From positions 1 through 64,000 of the forward strand of contig JAJPIX010000062.1 of NCBI GenBank assembly GCA_021324545.1: DNA of 64,000 bases, written 5' to 3'. Below, piece by piece: positions 1-9,121 of the stretch. This DNA is from Alphaproteobacteria bacterium (lineage in GTDB: Bacteria; Pseudomonadota; Alphaproteobacteria; Micropepsales; Micropepsaceae). Each line of letters opens with the position of its first letter. Within the stretch, counting starts at the first letter, position 1. Both the position numbers and the translations under genes were made by a program. The notes below the pieces were generated by a model. It had not been told where the DNA came from. It saw only the letters and a program-made list of their open reading frames with translations, and did no database searches.

Positions 1-2033
1 CGATCCTGCTCTGGCAGACCGACTCCGTTGTCGGCGACGGCAATTTGCACCTCGCCGTCGATTTCGTGCACCGAGAGTTCGATCTGGCCGGGCTGGTTGG
101 CGCCATCACCGCGCATCACCACCGCGTCCGCGGCGTTTTGCAACAGGTTGGTCAGGGCCTGGCGTACCATGCGCCGGTCGCAAAGCGCGATCGGGCCGCG
201 GTCGGGAATATCCGACCGCCAGGCGATCTGCGGACGCGCGGTCTTCTGCAAGACCAGCGCCTCGCGGGCGATGCGGCCGACATCCTCGGCCTTGATGACT
301 GGCTGCGGCATGCGGGCGAAGGCAGAAAACTCGTCCACCATGCGCCCGATGTCACCCACATGTCGGACGATGGTATCGGCGCACTGGGTGAAAGTTTCCG
401 GATCGGATGTAATCTCCCGTCCGAAGCGCCGCTTCAGCCGTTCGGCGGCAAGCTGGATCGGGGTGAGCGGGTTCTTGATTTCGTGGGCGATGCGGCGCGC
501 CACGTCGGCCCAGGCGGCTGTCCGTTGCGCGGACACGAGATCGGTGATGTCGTCAAACGTCACGATGTATTCGCTGGCGCTACCCTCCTCGCTTGCGACC
601 TGGACGCTGAGCTTGCGGATGGACCCCGCACGCTTGATGCTGGCCTCGCCGCTGGCGCGTCCCACCGGCTCCGACAGCGCGGTACGGATCAGTCCGGCAA
701 GCTCGGGAACCGCTTCGGCATAGTGCCGGCCCTCGAGCTCGTCGGTTGCGGCGTTCAGCAGGCGGGCGGCCGCGCGATTGACGATCGTCACCGTGCCCTC
801 GCTGTCAACGCCGATGACGCCGGCGCTGACGCCGGCCAGCACCGCTTCGGTGAATCTGCGGCGCGCATCGATCTGGCGATTGGCGGCGACAAGCTCCGCG
901 CGCTGCGCGTCCAGCTGTTCGGTCATGCGGTTGAAAACGGTGCCGAGCACGCCGATTTCATCGTCCTCGCGTTCGACCTCGACCTGGGCTTTCAGATCGC
1001 CTTCGGTCACGCGCTCCGCCGCCGCGATCAGGCTGGAGATGGGGCGTACCAGCCTGTTGGCGGCCCAAAGACCAAGCCAGATGGCCGCGAGCAGGATGAG
1101 CAGCGATACCACCGCATAAAGCGCCGCAAACAAAAGCTGCAGCTGCGCCCGGCTCTGATCGAGCTGATTGTATTCGGTCACGGCATCGACGGTGTGCTGA
1201 TAATACGCCAGCACTTTGGGGTCCACGCGCCGCGCCACCAGCAGGTAGGCATCGTTCAGCGCCTGCATGCGGATCAGCGCCCGCACCACGCCGACGTTGG
1301 AATTGGCGTCGATGACGATGGTGCCCTTCTTGGCCTGCGCGATGTCCGCAGGGCCCGGCATTTTGAGTTCCGGGAACGACTTCTGCTTGGTCTTGCCGAG
1401 CTCGTTTCCATGGCTGTCGATGACGTAGGAAGCCTGCAGCCCGCGGTCCTTCGTAAGGTCGGCAAGTTCGGCGAACAGATAGCCGGCCCGCACCTTTCCC
1501 GTTTCGTCGAATAGCTGCGGGTCACGTTCGATCGTGTTGGCAATCGTGTAGGCGTCCGTGACGATCGAGTTCTCGTGGTCGCGTTCGTAGCTCTTGGCCA
1601 CGGTCACTGCGCTGCCCAGCGCGTCGCGCACATGCTTGGAGAACCAGTTTTCGATGCCCTGATTGATGGTGATGGCGGCAAAAACCGCCACCAGAATGGC
1701 CGGCACCACGGCAATGAGGCTGAACATTGCTACAAGCCGCACGTTCAGCCGCGCGCCGGCCCGGCCCGACCGCCGTTCGGTCCACAGTCGTACAAGCCGC
1801 CAAGCGATCAGCGCGCCCAGCGAAAGCACGAGCGCCAGATTGATAATCAGGAGCGGGACAAGGCTGGATGTCTGGTCGTACGGACCAAGCCGGCTGACCG
1901 CGAAGTAGGTCGCCACCCCCGAAATGCAGCAGAGAATGGCCACGCCAAAGGCAAGAAGAGAAGGGCGGGAAACGCCGCGAAGCGCATTCAGGAGACCCCT
2001 GGATGGGACTTCGATTTGGTTCGAAATTGCCAT
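1..2033 (-). CDS. ntrY: Nitrogen regulation sensor histidine kinase NtrY (3' end cut by window)
   Basis: Membrane sensor kinase of the NtrY/NtrX nitrogen and redox two-component system. The first 677 residues are visible and the C-terminal end lies beyond position 1. The N-terminus has three hydrophobic segments (about residues 23-45, 58-78 and 98-120), followed by a periplasmic stretch and a HAMP/PAS region. The HisKA H-box reads [13 protein letters not shown] with the phospho-acceptor His near residue 517. The ATPase N/G1 box (VADNGVGLP) is the last visible part. ATG at 2033 is chosen because an in-frame TGA lies directly before it. It follows ntrC on the same strand after about 115 bp, the usual alphaproteobacterial ntrB-ntrC-ntrY-ntrX order, so ntrX is expected just outside the window. 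Confidence 0.93.
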   Translation of the reverse strand, partial: MAISNQIEVPSRGLLNALRGVSRPSLLAFGVAILCCISGVATYFAVSRLGPYDQTSSLVPLLIINLALVLSLGALIAWRLVRLWTERRSGRAGARLNVRLVAMFSLIAVVPAILVAVFAAITINQGIENWFSKHVRDALGSAVTVAKSYERDHENSIVTDAYTIANTIERDPQLFDETGKVRAGYLFAELADLTKDRGLQASYVIDSHGNELGKTKQKSFPELKMPGPADIAQAKKGTIVIDANSNVGVVRALIRMQALNDAYLLVARRVDPKVLAYYQHTVDAVTEYNQLDQSRAQLQLLFAALYAVVSLLILLAAIWLGLWAANRLVRPISSLIAAAERVTEGDLKAQVEVEREDDEIGVLGTVFNRMTEQLDAQRAELVAANRQIDARRRFTEAVLAGVSAGVIGVDSEGTVTIVNRAAARLLNAATDELEGRHYAEAVPELAGLIRTALSEPVGRASGEASIKRAGSIRKLSVQVASEEGSASEYIVTFDDITDLVSAQRTAAWADVARRIAHEIKNPLTPIQLAAERLKRRFGREITSDPETFTQCADTIVRHVGDIGRMVDEFSAFARMPQPVIKAEDVGRIAREALVLQKTARPQIAWRSDIPDRGPIALCDRRMVRQALTNLLQNAADAVVMRGDGANQPGQIELSVHEIDGEVQIAVADNGVGLPEQD

Positions 2034-2147
2034 TCAGGCCCGCCGCTTACGCCCAACAGGACTTGTGAAAGGAAGGCGGCAGTGTAGCCAAGTCACAGCC
2101 TGTTGCAAGAATGTCGCGCTGAGGAATCGCTTCAGCGTTAAGGGCAG

Positions 2148-3581
2148 TTAAGCCGCTGAATCGGTGCCGAATCCCCTTAACACATCGATCCCCAGCTCCC
2201 GGATCTTTTTGCGCAGCGTATTGCGATTGAGGCCCAGAAGCCGGGCAGCCCGTATCTGGTTTCCCCGGGTGGCGGCCAGGCAGAGCGAGATCAGCGGCCG
2301 CTCCAGCTCGGGCAGAAGTCGGTCATATAGGCCCGGCGGCGGCAGGTCTCCCTCAAACATGCGATTGAGGTGACGGCCGATGGCAGCGCCAAGGGTCTCG
2401 TCATCCGTGTCCGGAGCCGGCGGCCTTCCCTGCTCGCTCAGTTCTGCTTCGACGGCCGCCGCGGCGATGGCTTCCCCGGCCTGCAGCACGACAAGCCGGC
2501 GGATCAGGTTTTCGAGTTCGCGCACATTGCCGGGCCAGCGATAGCGTTGAAGCAGCTCCATGGCGTCCGGCTCCATCCGCTTGGCTGGCAACCCTTCCGC
2601 CTGGGCCTTGAGCAGGAAATGCCTGACGAGCGCGGGAATGTCCTGGCTCCGCTCGCGCAGCGGCGGAAGGCGCAGAGGCACGACGTTCAGGCGGTAGTAC
2701 AGGTCCTCGCGAAACAGCCCTTGCTGGATGAGCCGGCGAAGATCGCGATTGGTGGCCGCGATGATGCGCACGTCCGCCCTGCGCGGTTCGCGCCCCCCCA
2801 CGCTTGTATATTCGCCCTCCTGCAGCACGCGCAGCAGCCGCGTCTGCGCTTCCGGCGGCATGTCGCCGATCTCGTCCAGAAACAGCGTTCCGCCTTCGGC
2901 CTGCTCGAAGCGCCCGGCGCCGCGGGAAATCGCACCCGTGAAGGCGCCGCGCTCGTGGCCGAACAATTCGCTTTCGACCAGTTCCTTCGGAATCGCTGCC
3001 ATGTTCACCGCAACAAAGGGGCCGCGGCGGCGCTTGCCATAGTCGTGGAGCGCGCGGGCCACCAGTTCCTTGCCTGTGCCGCTTTCGCCGACAATGGTGA
3101 CGGTCAGATCGGTCTGCGTAAGCCGCGCGATCGTACGATAGACCTCCTGCATGGCCGGAGAGCTGCCGATCAGCGGCGGGCGCGCTTCTTCCTGGCGAGC
3201 GGATGCCGCGTCGCCCGGCGGCGATTGAAGTGCGCGCTGAACCAGCGCCGTCAGGTCCTTGAGATCGAACGGCTTTGGCAGATAGTCGAAGGCGCCGCGC
3301 TCGGCTGCGGTAATGGCGGTCAACATGTTGTTTTGCGCGCTCATCACCACGATCGGCATGCCGGGGCGGACTTTCTTGATCCGGGGGATCAGGTCGAACC
3401 CGCTTTCATCGGGCAGCACGACATCGGTGATGACGAGGTTGCCCGCCCCTTCGGCGACCCAGCGCCACAGACCCGCCGCCGTGCCCGTGGCGCGCACATC
3501 GTAGCCAGCGCGCGTCAGCGCCTGGCTCAGCACGGTGCGGATGGCAGCGTCGTCATCGGCGATGAGGATGGTTTGCGTCAT
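2148..3581 (-). CDS. ntrC: Nitrogen regulation response regulator NtrC (sigma-54 activator)
   Basis: 477-residue sigma-54-dependent activator of nitrogen assimilation genes. Residues 1-120 are a receiver domain with the acidic DDD at 9-11, phospho-acceptor Asp53 and Lys103. The AAA+ domain has Walker A GESGTGKE at 165-172 and the sigma-54-contacting GAFTGA loop at 212-217, so it should be active on sigma-54 polymerase. A Fis-type helix-turn-helix closes the protein (about 430-470). The start at 3581 is favoured over upstream in-frame codons because it begins [11 protein letters not shown] and overlaps the ntrB stop in an ATGA, implying translational coupling. Length is normal for the family. 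Confidence 0.96.
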   Translation of the reverse strand: MTQTILIADDDAAIRTVLSQALTRAGYDVRATGTAAGLWRWVAEGAGNLVITDVVLPDESGFDLIPRIKKVRPGMPIVVMSAQNNMLTAITAAERGAFDYLPKPFDLKDLTALVQRALQSPPGDAASARQEEARPPLIGSSPAMQEVYRTIARLTQTDLTVTIVGESGTGKELVARALHDYGKRRRGPFVAVNMAAIPKELVESELFGHERGAFTGAISRGAGRFEQAEGGTLFLDEIGDMPPEAQTRLLRVLQEGEYTSVGGREPRRADVRIIAATNRDLRRLIQQGLFREDLYYRLNVVPLRLPPLRERSQDIPALVRHFLLKAQAEGLPAKRMEPDAMELLQRYRWPGNVRELENLIRRLVVLQAGEAIAAAAVEAELSEQGRPPAPDTDDETLGAAIGRHLNRMFEGDLPPPGLYDRLLPELERPLISLCLAATRGNQIRAARLLGLNRNTLRKKIRELGIDVLRGFGTDSAA

Positions 3582-4675
3582 GTCGGCCTCGTTTTTGCCA
3601 CGGGTAGGAGCACGCGAAAGATCGTGCGGCCCGGCGCGGAATCGCATTCGATCACGCCGCCATGATCGCCAACAATCTTGGCAACGAGCGCCAGCCCCAA
3701 TCCGCTGCCGCGCGCCTTTGTGGTCACGAAAGGATCGAAGATATTCGGCAACAGGTCCGGCGCGATGCCCGGCCCGTTGTCGCGCACGCTGATCTCCAGC
3801 GGCAGGCTTATGCGGCCAGCCGCGAGACCTGTGCGAATGTGCACGCCATGCCGGTAGGCGGTTACGAACACGATTTCGCCGCCGCTCGCCGGTGCGGCGT
3901 CGGCGGCGTTGCGCACGAGATTGAGAAAGACCTGAATGAGCTGATCGCGGTCGCCGGCCACATCCGGAAGCGAAGGATCGAACTGTTCGGAAAAGGCGAT
4001 ATGCCTGGCAAAGCCGGCCTGCGCAATCTGGCGCACGCGGTCTAGCACTTCGTGGATGTTTACCGGCCGCGGAATCATGGGCCGCGCATCCCCAAACAGT
4101 TCCATCCTGTCGATCAGCGCCCGTATGCGATCCGCTTCATCGCAGATCAGCCGGGTAAGGTTTTTCTCGGAGGCCGGAACCGCGTCCTCCAGCAGTTGCG
4201 CGGCCCCGCGGATTCCGGCCAGTGGATTCTTGATCTCATGCGCCAGCACGGCAGCCATTCCATGCAGGGAGCGAAGCCTGTCGCGCGAAAGCAGCTGCCG
4301 GTCGAAGCGTTGGGCGATGGTGCGTTCCTGCAGCAGGATCGCAACCGCGCCCTTCGGCTCGGTCAGCGGCGCGGCGGTGACGTCCGCATTGCGCTCGCCA
4401 TGGCGCGGCATCGAGAGATCGACGTTGCGCTCGCTGACGGCGGCGTTGCGTTTGCGTGCCTGTTCGATCAGGGCAAGCAGCGGGCTTGCGAAGGGAACAA
4501 GCTCCGAAAGTTTTTGCCTCAGAATCTGGTTCGCGCTCTGTGCGAAGAACGGTTCGCAAGCTGCGTTCGCGAACAGCAGAATCTCGCCTGGCGCCGCCAC
4601 CAATAGCGGCATCGGCAGCGCGCCCGGAATTAGCGCCGCCAGGCCGACCGTGTCGGTGCTGTCTGTGCTGAACAT
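3578..4675 (-). CDS. ntrB: Nitrogen regulation sensor kinase/phosphatase NtrB
   Basis: 365-residue cytosolic histidine kinase/phosphatase partnering NtrC, normally controlled by PII. There is a PAS-like N-terminus (about 15-120), then a HisKA box [11 protein letters not shown] with His146. The C-terminal ATPase domain has the N box (NLVRNAADA) and the G boxes DNGPGIAP and GSGLGLALV. No membrane segment is present, unlike NtrY. It is first in the ntrBC transcription unit and diverges from ispDF. The 114-bp divergent gap holds a 17-bp palindrome that resembles an NtrC site. In many relatives a dus gene precedes ntrB, but not here. Confidence 0.95.
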   Translation of the reverse strand: MFSTDSTDTVGLAALIPGALPMPLLVAAPGEILLFANAACEPFFAQSANQILRQKLSELVPFASPLLALIEQARKRNAAVSERNVDLSMPRHGERNADVTAAPLTEPKGAVAILLQERTIAQRFDRQLLSRDRLRSLHGMAAVLAHEIKNPLAGIRGAAQLLEDAVPASEKNLTRLICDEADRIRALIDRMELFGDARPMIPRPVNIHEVLDRVRQIAQAGFARHIAFSEQFDPSLPDVAGDRDQLIQVFLNLVRNAADAAPASGGEIVFVTAYRHGVHIRTGLAAGRISLPLEISVRDNGPGIAPDLLPNIFDPFVTTKARGSGLGLALVAKIVGDHGGVIECDSAPGRTIFRVLLPVAKTRPT

Positions 4676-4692
4676 TTGTGCAAATATGCCAA

Positions 4693-4709
4693 TGCCTATT
4701 AATTAGGCA
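4693..4709. promoter_or_regulatory. TGC-N11-GCA palindrome upstream of ntrB, candidate NtrC operator
   Basis: A perfect inverted repeat, TGCCTA/TAGGCA around a TTAAT centre, lies 18-34 bp upstream of the ntrB ATG. The TGC-N11-GCA geometry matches the general form of NtrC binding sites known from enterics, although the inner bases differ. Autoregulation of ntrBC by NtrC is well established elsewhere; its operation here is inference. Confidence 0.4.
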
Positions 4710-4756
4710 ATCTAGCGGAGGCCGCGCGAGATACAATGCTTGGCGGCGTGTGCTCC

Positions 4757-4786
4757 ACCCCTTAGTTTCCCGGCAAACCAAGGGGT
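4757..4786 (+). promoter_or_regulatory. Hairpin that buries the ispDF Shine-Dalgarno
   Basis: Two 12-nt arms (4757-4768 and 4775-4786) pair with a single A·C mismatch around a 6-nt loop. The 3' arm contains the AAGGGG ribosome-binding site, 4 nt before the ispDF ATG at 4790. In the mRNA the site would be double-stranded, which suggests translational control (thermometer-like, protein- or RNA-responsive). The structure is seen directly; its regulatory role is inferred. Confidence 0.5.
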
Positions 4787-4789
4787 TCC

Positions 4790-5935
4790 ATGGGCGGAAC
4801 GGCAGCATTAATCGTCGCAGGGGGGCGCGGGACGCGTGTCGGCGGCCCTGTCCCCAAGCAATACCGGACGCTTGGCGGAAAGGCCATTCTGCGCCGTGCC
4901 ATCGAAGCGTTTGCGGCGCGCCCAGATATCGCGGCGGTGCAGGTGGTCATCGGCGAAGACGACCATTCCCGGTATAGCGAGATTGCCGCTGGCCTCAATC
5001 TTCTGCCCCCGGTGGCGGGCGGGGATACCCGCCAGCATTCGGTGCTGCACGGGCTCCAGGCCCTGACCGCGCACCGGCCAGACAGCGTCCTGATCCACGA
5101 TGCGGCGCGGCCGCTGGTATCGCAGGCCTTGATTGGGCGCGTCATCGCCGCGCTGAAGGACTGCGAAGCGGCAGTGCCGCTTCTGCCGGTTGCCGACACG
5201 CTGAAGAAGAAGAAGACGGATGGCAGATGGGAAACCGTGCCGCGCGACGGCCTGCATCGGGCGCAGACGCCGCAGGGGTTCCATTTCGAGCCGATCGTGG
5301 ACGCGCACCGGAAGTTCGCCGGAAAAAACATGACCGACGACATGGCGCTTGCCGAAGCCTATGGTCTGACGATTGCAGCTGTGGCGGGCGAAGATTCGAA
5401 TCTGAAGATCACCACGGAAGAGGATTTCAGGCTGGCGGAAAAGTTGCTCGGCGGAGGCGAAGTTCGCACAGGCATGGGATTCGATGCACACCGGTTCGCG
5501 GCGGGCGATCACGTCTGGCTTTGTGGCGTGAAGATTGCGCACGCGCAGGGTCTTGAAGGCCATTCCGATGCGGATGCCGGGTTGCATGCGCTGACCGATG
5601 CTCTGCTCGGCGCGATTGGCGCGGGCGACATCGGCATGCATTTTCCGCCGATGGACGCGAAATGGCGCGGCGCGCAATCGTCCGTTTTCCTGGAATATGC
5701 CGCCAGACTCGTGCGCGAGATGCGCGGCGCCATCGTAAATTGCGACGTGACGCTGATTTGCGAGCGGCCGAAAATCGCGCCCCATGTTCCTGCCATGCGC
5801 GCGCGCATCGCCGAAATCCTGGGCATCGATCCGGCGCGCGTAAGCGTGAAGGCCACGACCACCGAAGGCATGGGCTTCACCGGGCGCGGCGAAGGCATTG
5901 CCGCGCAGGCGATTGCCACGGTGACATTGCCATGA
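4790..5935 (+). CDS. ispDF: Bifunctional IspD/IspF (MEP pathway)
   Basis: 381-residue fusion catalysing two non-consecutive MEP-pathway steps: CTP-dependent cytidylylation of methylerythritol 4-phosphate (IspD) and cyclisation to 2,4-cyclodiphosphate (IspF). IspD spans about residues 1-220, with the nucleotide-binding AALIVAGGRGTRVGG and PKQY motifs at the N-terminus. IspF begins near residue 225 at RTGMGFDAHRF, whose Asp and His bind the catalytic metal, and ends with the TTTEGMGFTGRGEGIAAQA segment. The natural IspDF fusion is typical of Alphaproteobacteria. Its stop overlaps the pgpA start (ATGA), so ispDF-pgpA-cinA form one unit. Confidence 0.97.
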   Translation: MGGTAALIVAGGRGTRVGGPVPKQYRTLGGKAILRRAIEAFAARPDIAAVQVVIGEDDHSRYSEIAAGLNLLPPVAGGDTRQHSVLHGLQALTAHRPDSVLIHDAARPLVSQALIGRVIAALKDCEAAVPLLPVADTLKKKKTDGRWETVPRDGLHRAQTPQGFHFEPIVDAHRKFAGKNMTDDMALAEAYGLTIAAVAGEDSNLKITTEEDFRLAEKLLGGGEVRTGMGFDAHRFAAGDHVWLCGVKIAHAQGLEGHSDADAGLHALTDALLGAIGAGDIGMHFPPMDAKWRGAQSSVFLEYAARLVREMRGAIVNCDVTLICERPKIAPHVPAMRARIAEILGIDPARVSVKATTTEGMGFTGRGEGIAAQAIATVTLP

Positions 5936-6420
5936 CCGCCAATCAGGGTCAGCCCGAATCCGCCGCGCGAACCGCCGTCGCAATCGCAACCATGTTCGGC
6001 GTCGGCTTTGCGCCGGCCGCGCCGGGAACGGTGGCAAGCATTGTGGCGTTGCCCTGCGCCTGGGCCATCTCCTATTTCCTCGGCAGATTTGCGCTCCTGG
6101 CCGCGGCGATCCTTGCGCTTGTGCTGGGCGCCTGGGCCTGCGAACTCTACGCCCACGCGAAAGGACAGACCGATCCGTCCGAATGTGTGGTGGATGAACT
6201 GGCCGGACAGTGGATCGCCTGCGCATTTGCGCCGGTCTCGCTGCTCGGCTTCGGGCTCGCGTTCCTTCTCTTTCGGGTTTTCGACATCCTGAAGCCCTGG
6301 CCGATTTCATGGGTGGAAAAGGAACTTCCCGGCGGCGTGGGCATCATGGCCGACGACGTGGCTGCGGCGGTCTTCGCCGGGATAATCCTCCTCGTCCTTT
6401 CGCAACTCGGCTTCATCTGA
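5932..6420 (+). CDS. pgpA: Phosphatidylglycerophosphatase A
   Basis: 162-residue membrane enzyme that dephosphorylates phosphatidylglycerol phosphate to phosphatidylglycerol. It carries the family signatures GVGFAPAAPGTVAS near the N-terminus, DPSECVVDELAGQW (about residues 80-93) and FDILKPWPISW, with several hydrophobic segments. The start at 5932 overlaps the ispDF stop by 4 bp, and an in-frame upstream extension inside ispDF is rejected. The stop overlaps the next ATG (TGATG). Confidence 0.95.
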   Translation: MTANQGQPESAARTAVAIATMFGVGFAPAAPGTVASIVALPCAWAISYFLGRFALLAAAILALVLGAWACELYAHAKGQTDPSECVVDELAGQWIACAFAPVSLLGFGLAFLLFRVFDILKPWPISWVEKELPGGVGIMADDVAAAVFAGIILLVLSQLGFI

Positions 6421-6908
6421 TGTTCCCCTCGCCTCTCCTGCGGCTGGCCGAGCTTGTGCTGTCGGAAGCGCGCGAGAAGAAGCTTCGCATTGCCACGGCC
6501 GAAAGCTGCACGGGCGGCCTGATCGCTGGATTGCTCACCGAAATCCCCGGTTCGTCGGACGTACTCGATCGCGGCTTTGTGGTTTATTCCAACCGCGCAA
6601 AATCCGATCTGCTTGGCGTGCCGGGCGATCTCATTGCCGATCAGGGCGCGGTGTCCGAGGCGGTGGCGCGCGCCATGGCCGAAGGCGCGGTGGAAAACTC
6701 CAATGCGCACATGGCTGTCGCGGTCACGGGCATTGCCGGTCCGGGCGGCGGCACAGGCCTGAAACCTGTCGGCCTTGTTCACATCGCTGCCTGCCGCGAG
6801 AACCGCAACATTCTGCATGAGGCGCACCGGTTCGGCGACATCGGGCGCACGGCGGTGCGCCTGAAATCGGTGGAGGCGGCGCTGGAGTTATTGCGCAGAC
6901 TTATCTGA
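6420..6908 (+). CDS. CinA C-terminal-type nicotinamide-nucleotide amidase
   Basis: 162-residue stand-alone CinA C-terminal domain (PncC-type), predicted to deamidate nicotinamide mononucleotide to nicotinate mononucleotide in pyridine nucleotide salvage. Family motifs are TAESCTGGLIAGLLTEIPGSS near the N-terminus, FVVYSNRAKSDLLGV, and AVTGIAGPGGGT. No MoaB-like N-terminal domain is present. It is the last gene of the ispDF-pgpA unit; the start shares one base with the pgpA stop. The 3' end overlaps the convergent START-domain gene by 21 bp. Amidase activity is inferred from family. Confidence 0.9.
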   Translation: MFPSPLLRLAELVLSEAREKKLRIATAESCTGGLIAGLLTEIPGSSDVLDRGFVVYSNRAKSDLLGVPGDLIADQGAVSEAVARAMAEGAVENSNAHMAVAVTGIAGPGGGTGLKPVGLVHIAACRENRNILHEAHRFGDIGRTAVRLKSVEAALELLRRLI

Positions 6909-7346
6909 CAGCGCTTTCGCCCGCGCCTCGAACGCCTGCGCCATGCGCCTGACCACCAGGCCGAACGCATTGCCCGCGATTGTACTCAAGACCCTGCTGC
7001 GAAATTCGAAGGAAATCGCAAAGGCGAGTTCGCAGCGGTTTGCGCCGTCCGGCGTGAACCGCCAGTGCGTCTCCATGTGGCGGAACACGCCTTCGATCTG
7101 CGTCACGTCAATGGTATGCGCTTTTGGATCAAGCACCACGCGGCTCGTATAGCGCTCGCGCAGGTTGCGGAATCCGACCACCGTTTCGGCGGTCAGCACA
7201 TCTTTTCCGCCCTCCCTGTCGCGCGAGAGCACGCGCAGGGCCGTGCACCATGGCACGAATTCGGGATAGCGCTCCACGTCCGCCGCAATCGCGAACATGA
7301 AATCGGCCGAATAGGGAACGATGCGCGTTTCTTTGTATGCGGGCAC
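6888..7346 (-). CDS. Coq10/RatA-family START-domain protein
   Basis: 152-residue polyketide cyclase/START-like protein. It begins MPAYKETRIVPYSADFMFAIAADVERYPEFVPWC, the classic opening of the Coq10/RatA family. Members bind ubiquinone or related lipids and support respiratory electron transfer; the E. coli RatA toxin label probably does not describe the role here. It follows the SIMPL gene by 3 bp and lipA farther upstream, and lipA next to this family is a common alphaproteobacterial pairing. It overlaps the convergent CinA-type gene by 21 bp. Confidence 0.9.
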   Translation of the reverse strand: MPAYKETRIVPYSADFMFAIAADVERYPEFVPWCTALRVLSRDREGGKDVLTAETVVGFRNLRERYTSRVVLDPKAHTIDVTQIEGVFRHMETHWRFTPDGANRCELAFAISFEFRSRVLSTIAGNAFGLVVRRMAQAFEARAKALSDKSAQ

Positions 7347-7349
7347 GGC

Positions 7350-8066
7350 CTATTTCAGAGCAAAGACGGCCGTCACGTTCGCGGTGACCGACAGTTGTGC
7401 AGGAAGGATGGAGGTTCCGGGCGCCGGTGGCGGCGGTGGCGGCGGAGGCGGGGGCGGAGCGCTTTCAAATTCCATGGACCGTATGCTTGTGTTGCCGACC
7501 GTGATCAATGCGCCCACACTCGCGCCCACGGCGTTTGCCAGCATATCGGCCTTGTGCTTCGCGTTGCGCATGGCGGCCCCCCGCGCCTTGTCCAGCAATT
7601 CGTCGCGGTTGCTGATCTCGAACACCACATTGTTCGATGTGTTTGCGCCGGCATTCGCGGCCGCATCGATGATCGCCCCGACCTTTGTCAGGTCCGATAC
7701 GGTGACCGTAAGGCTGTTGGTGACTTCATAGCCGGATATCTGGTTGTAAAGAACCTGTCCGCCCTTGTCGGTGGGATGCTGCGGCTCGATGGAAAAGGTC
7801 GACGTCTGAAGCTCGTTCTGCTTCACACCAAGGGCCCGCACGGCGGCCAGGACGCCGTTCATCTTGATGTTGTTCTGACGCAGGGCCTCGCTGACGGTGT
7901 CGCCGTCCGTTACAACCCCAAGAGTCATGCTGGCATGATCCGGATCGGCGTAGAGTGTTGCTTCGCCATCGACCGTAATCGTGTGCGCCAGCGAAAGCGT
8001 ATCGGCCGCTGACGGCCCGCCAGCCGCAAATAGCAGTGCGGCCGCTGCAATCGGAATCCAGCGCAT
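7350..8066 (-). CDS. Exported SIMPL (DUF541) protein with polyproline tail
   Basis: 238-residue periplasmic protein. The start at 8066 gives a clean signal peptide (MRWIPIAAAALLFAAGGPSAA) behind a G-rich ribosome-binding site; a longer frame is unlikely. The body matches the SIMPL/DUF541 fold (VDGEATLYADPDHASMTLGV, LTVTVSDLTKVGAIIDAA), whose biochemical role is not established but often involves oxidative or membrane stress. Near the C-terminus there are 11 consecutive prolines encoded by a GGN-type repeat on the plus strand. It lies 3 bp upstream of the Coq10-like gene and 61 bp downstream of lipA. Confidence 0.88.
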   Translation of the reverse strand: MRWIPIAAAALLFAAGGPSAADTLSLAHTITVDGEATLYADPDHASMTLGVVTDGDTVSEALRQNNIKMNGVLAAVRALGVKQNELQTSTFSIEPQHPTDKGGQVLYNQISGYEVTNSLTVTVSDLTKVGAIIDAAANAGANTSNNVVFEISNRDELLDKARGAAMRNAKHKADMLANAVGASVGALITVGNTSIRSMEFESAPPPPPPPPPPPAPGTSILPAQLSVTANVTAVFALK

Positions 8067-8127
8067 GTCGCCCCCCTTTGCACCTGATCCAACACTAGCA
8101 ATCCGGGTGGCTGCGGTAAAATGGCCA

Positions 8128-9084
8128 TCAGCCATGTTGCGCGCGTGCGGCCTTCAATGCAGCGAAATCGGTATCGGCGTGATAGGACGAGCGCGTGAGC
8201 GGGGATGCCGAAACCATCAGGAAGCCCTTGGCGCGCGCGACGGCCTCCAGCGATCTGAATTCCTCCGGCGACCAGAAGCGGTCGATCGGCGCATGCTTCT
8301 TCGTGGGCTGAAGATATTGGCCGATCGTGAGGAAATCGACGTTTGCGGCGCGCAGATCGTCCATCACCTGCATGATCTCCTCGCGGCTTTCGCCGAGGCC
8401 GACCATCAGGCCCGATTTTGTGAAGCCCGTGGGCACAAGCTCTTTTGCCCGCGCCAATAACCGGAGCGAAGCAAAATAGCGCGCGCCCGGCCGCACGCGC
8501 AGATAAAGCCGCGGCACGGTTTCGAGGTTGTGATTGAACACATCCGGCCGTGCCTGTAACACCACCTCGAGCGCACCGGCCTTGCGCAGAAAGTCCGGCG
8601 TCAAGACCTCGACCGTCGTGCCCGGCGAGAATTCGCGAATGGCGCCGATCGTGCGCGCGAAATGCTCGGCTCCGCCGTCGGCTAGATCGTCGCGATCCAC
8701 GCTCGTGATCACCACATGCCTGAGACCGAGCTTGGCCACTGCGCGGCCAACGTTGGCGGGTTCTTCTTCGTCCAGCGCGCCGGGCAGGCCCGTCTTCACG
8801 TTGCAGAAGGCGCAGGCGCGCGTGCAAGTATCGCCCATGATCATCATGGTGGCGTGGCGGTGCGTCCAGCATTCGCCGATGTTGGGGCACGCCGCTTCCT
8901 CGCACACCGTGTGCAGATGGTGCTCGCGCACGATGGATTTGGTTTCGGCATATTCGCGGCTTACGGGCGCCTTGACCCGAATCCAGTCAGGCTTGCGCAG
9001 CACGGGCGAATCCGGCCTGTGCGCCTTTTCGGGATGGCGCAACTGGCGCCGGTCGCTGTCGGCCTGATCGAACACCACGGTCAT
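8128..9084 (-). CDS. lipA: Lipoyl synthase
   Basis: 318-residue radical-SAM enzyme that inserts two sulphurs into octanoyl groups to make lipoate. The auxiliary cluster motif appears as [12 protein letters not shown] (about residue 56 on), followed by the radical-SAM CTRACAFC. The C-terminal RSSYHAD motif supplies the RSSY segment conserved in LipA. The start at 9084 (MTVVFDQ) is preferred because family members begin with similar residues; an ATG at 9120, one base after the TPR gene's stop, is a possible alternative. It sits within the TPR-lipA-SIMPL-Coq10 operon. Confidence 0.96.
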   Translation of the reverse strand: MTVVFDQADSDRRQLRHPEKAHRPDSPVLRKPDWIRVKAPVSREYAETKSIVREHHLHTVCEEAACPNIGECWTHRHATMMIMGDTCTRACAFCNVKTGLPGALDEEEPANVGRAVAKLGLRHVVITSVDRDDLADGGAEHFARTIGAIREFSPGTTVEVLTPDFLRKAGALEVVLQARPDVFNHNLETVPRLYLRVRPGARYFASLRLLARAKELVPTGFTKSGLMVGLGESREEIMQVMDDLRAANVDFLTIGQYLQPTKKHAPIDRFWSPEEFRSLEAVARAKGFLMVSASPLTRSSYHADTDFAALKAARAQHG

Positions 9085-9121
9085 GGGGTTGATATACGCA
9101 TCCCGTGCGCCAAACGCCATA

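Noticed and set aside
45-1514. Long plus-strand frame opposite ntrY
   Set aside because: The minus strand encodes full kinase motifs (H-box, N/G1 box). The plus frame is a shadow with no recognisable domain.
2370-3665. 431-codon plus-strand frame opposite ntrC
   Set aside because: It is antisense to clear NtrC motifs, including GAFTGA and Walker A; high GC content keeps the frame open.
4676-4789. Sigma-54 promoter for ispDF (GG near 4740, GC near 4750)
   Set aside because: The spacing of the GG and GC pairs is two bases too short for the -24/-12 rule.
4808-6310. 500-codon minus-strand frame opposite ispDF and pgpA
   Set aside because: It is Arg/Ala/Pro-rich and lacks domains; both plus-strand genes are unmistakable.
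6888-7346. Reading the Coq10-like gene as a RatA toxin of a toxin-antitoxin pair
   Set aside because: There is no antitoxin-like partner; the lipA neighbourhood and the family fit a ubiquinone-binding START protein.
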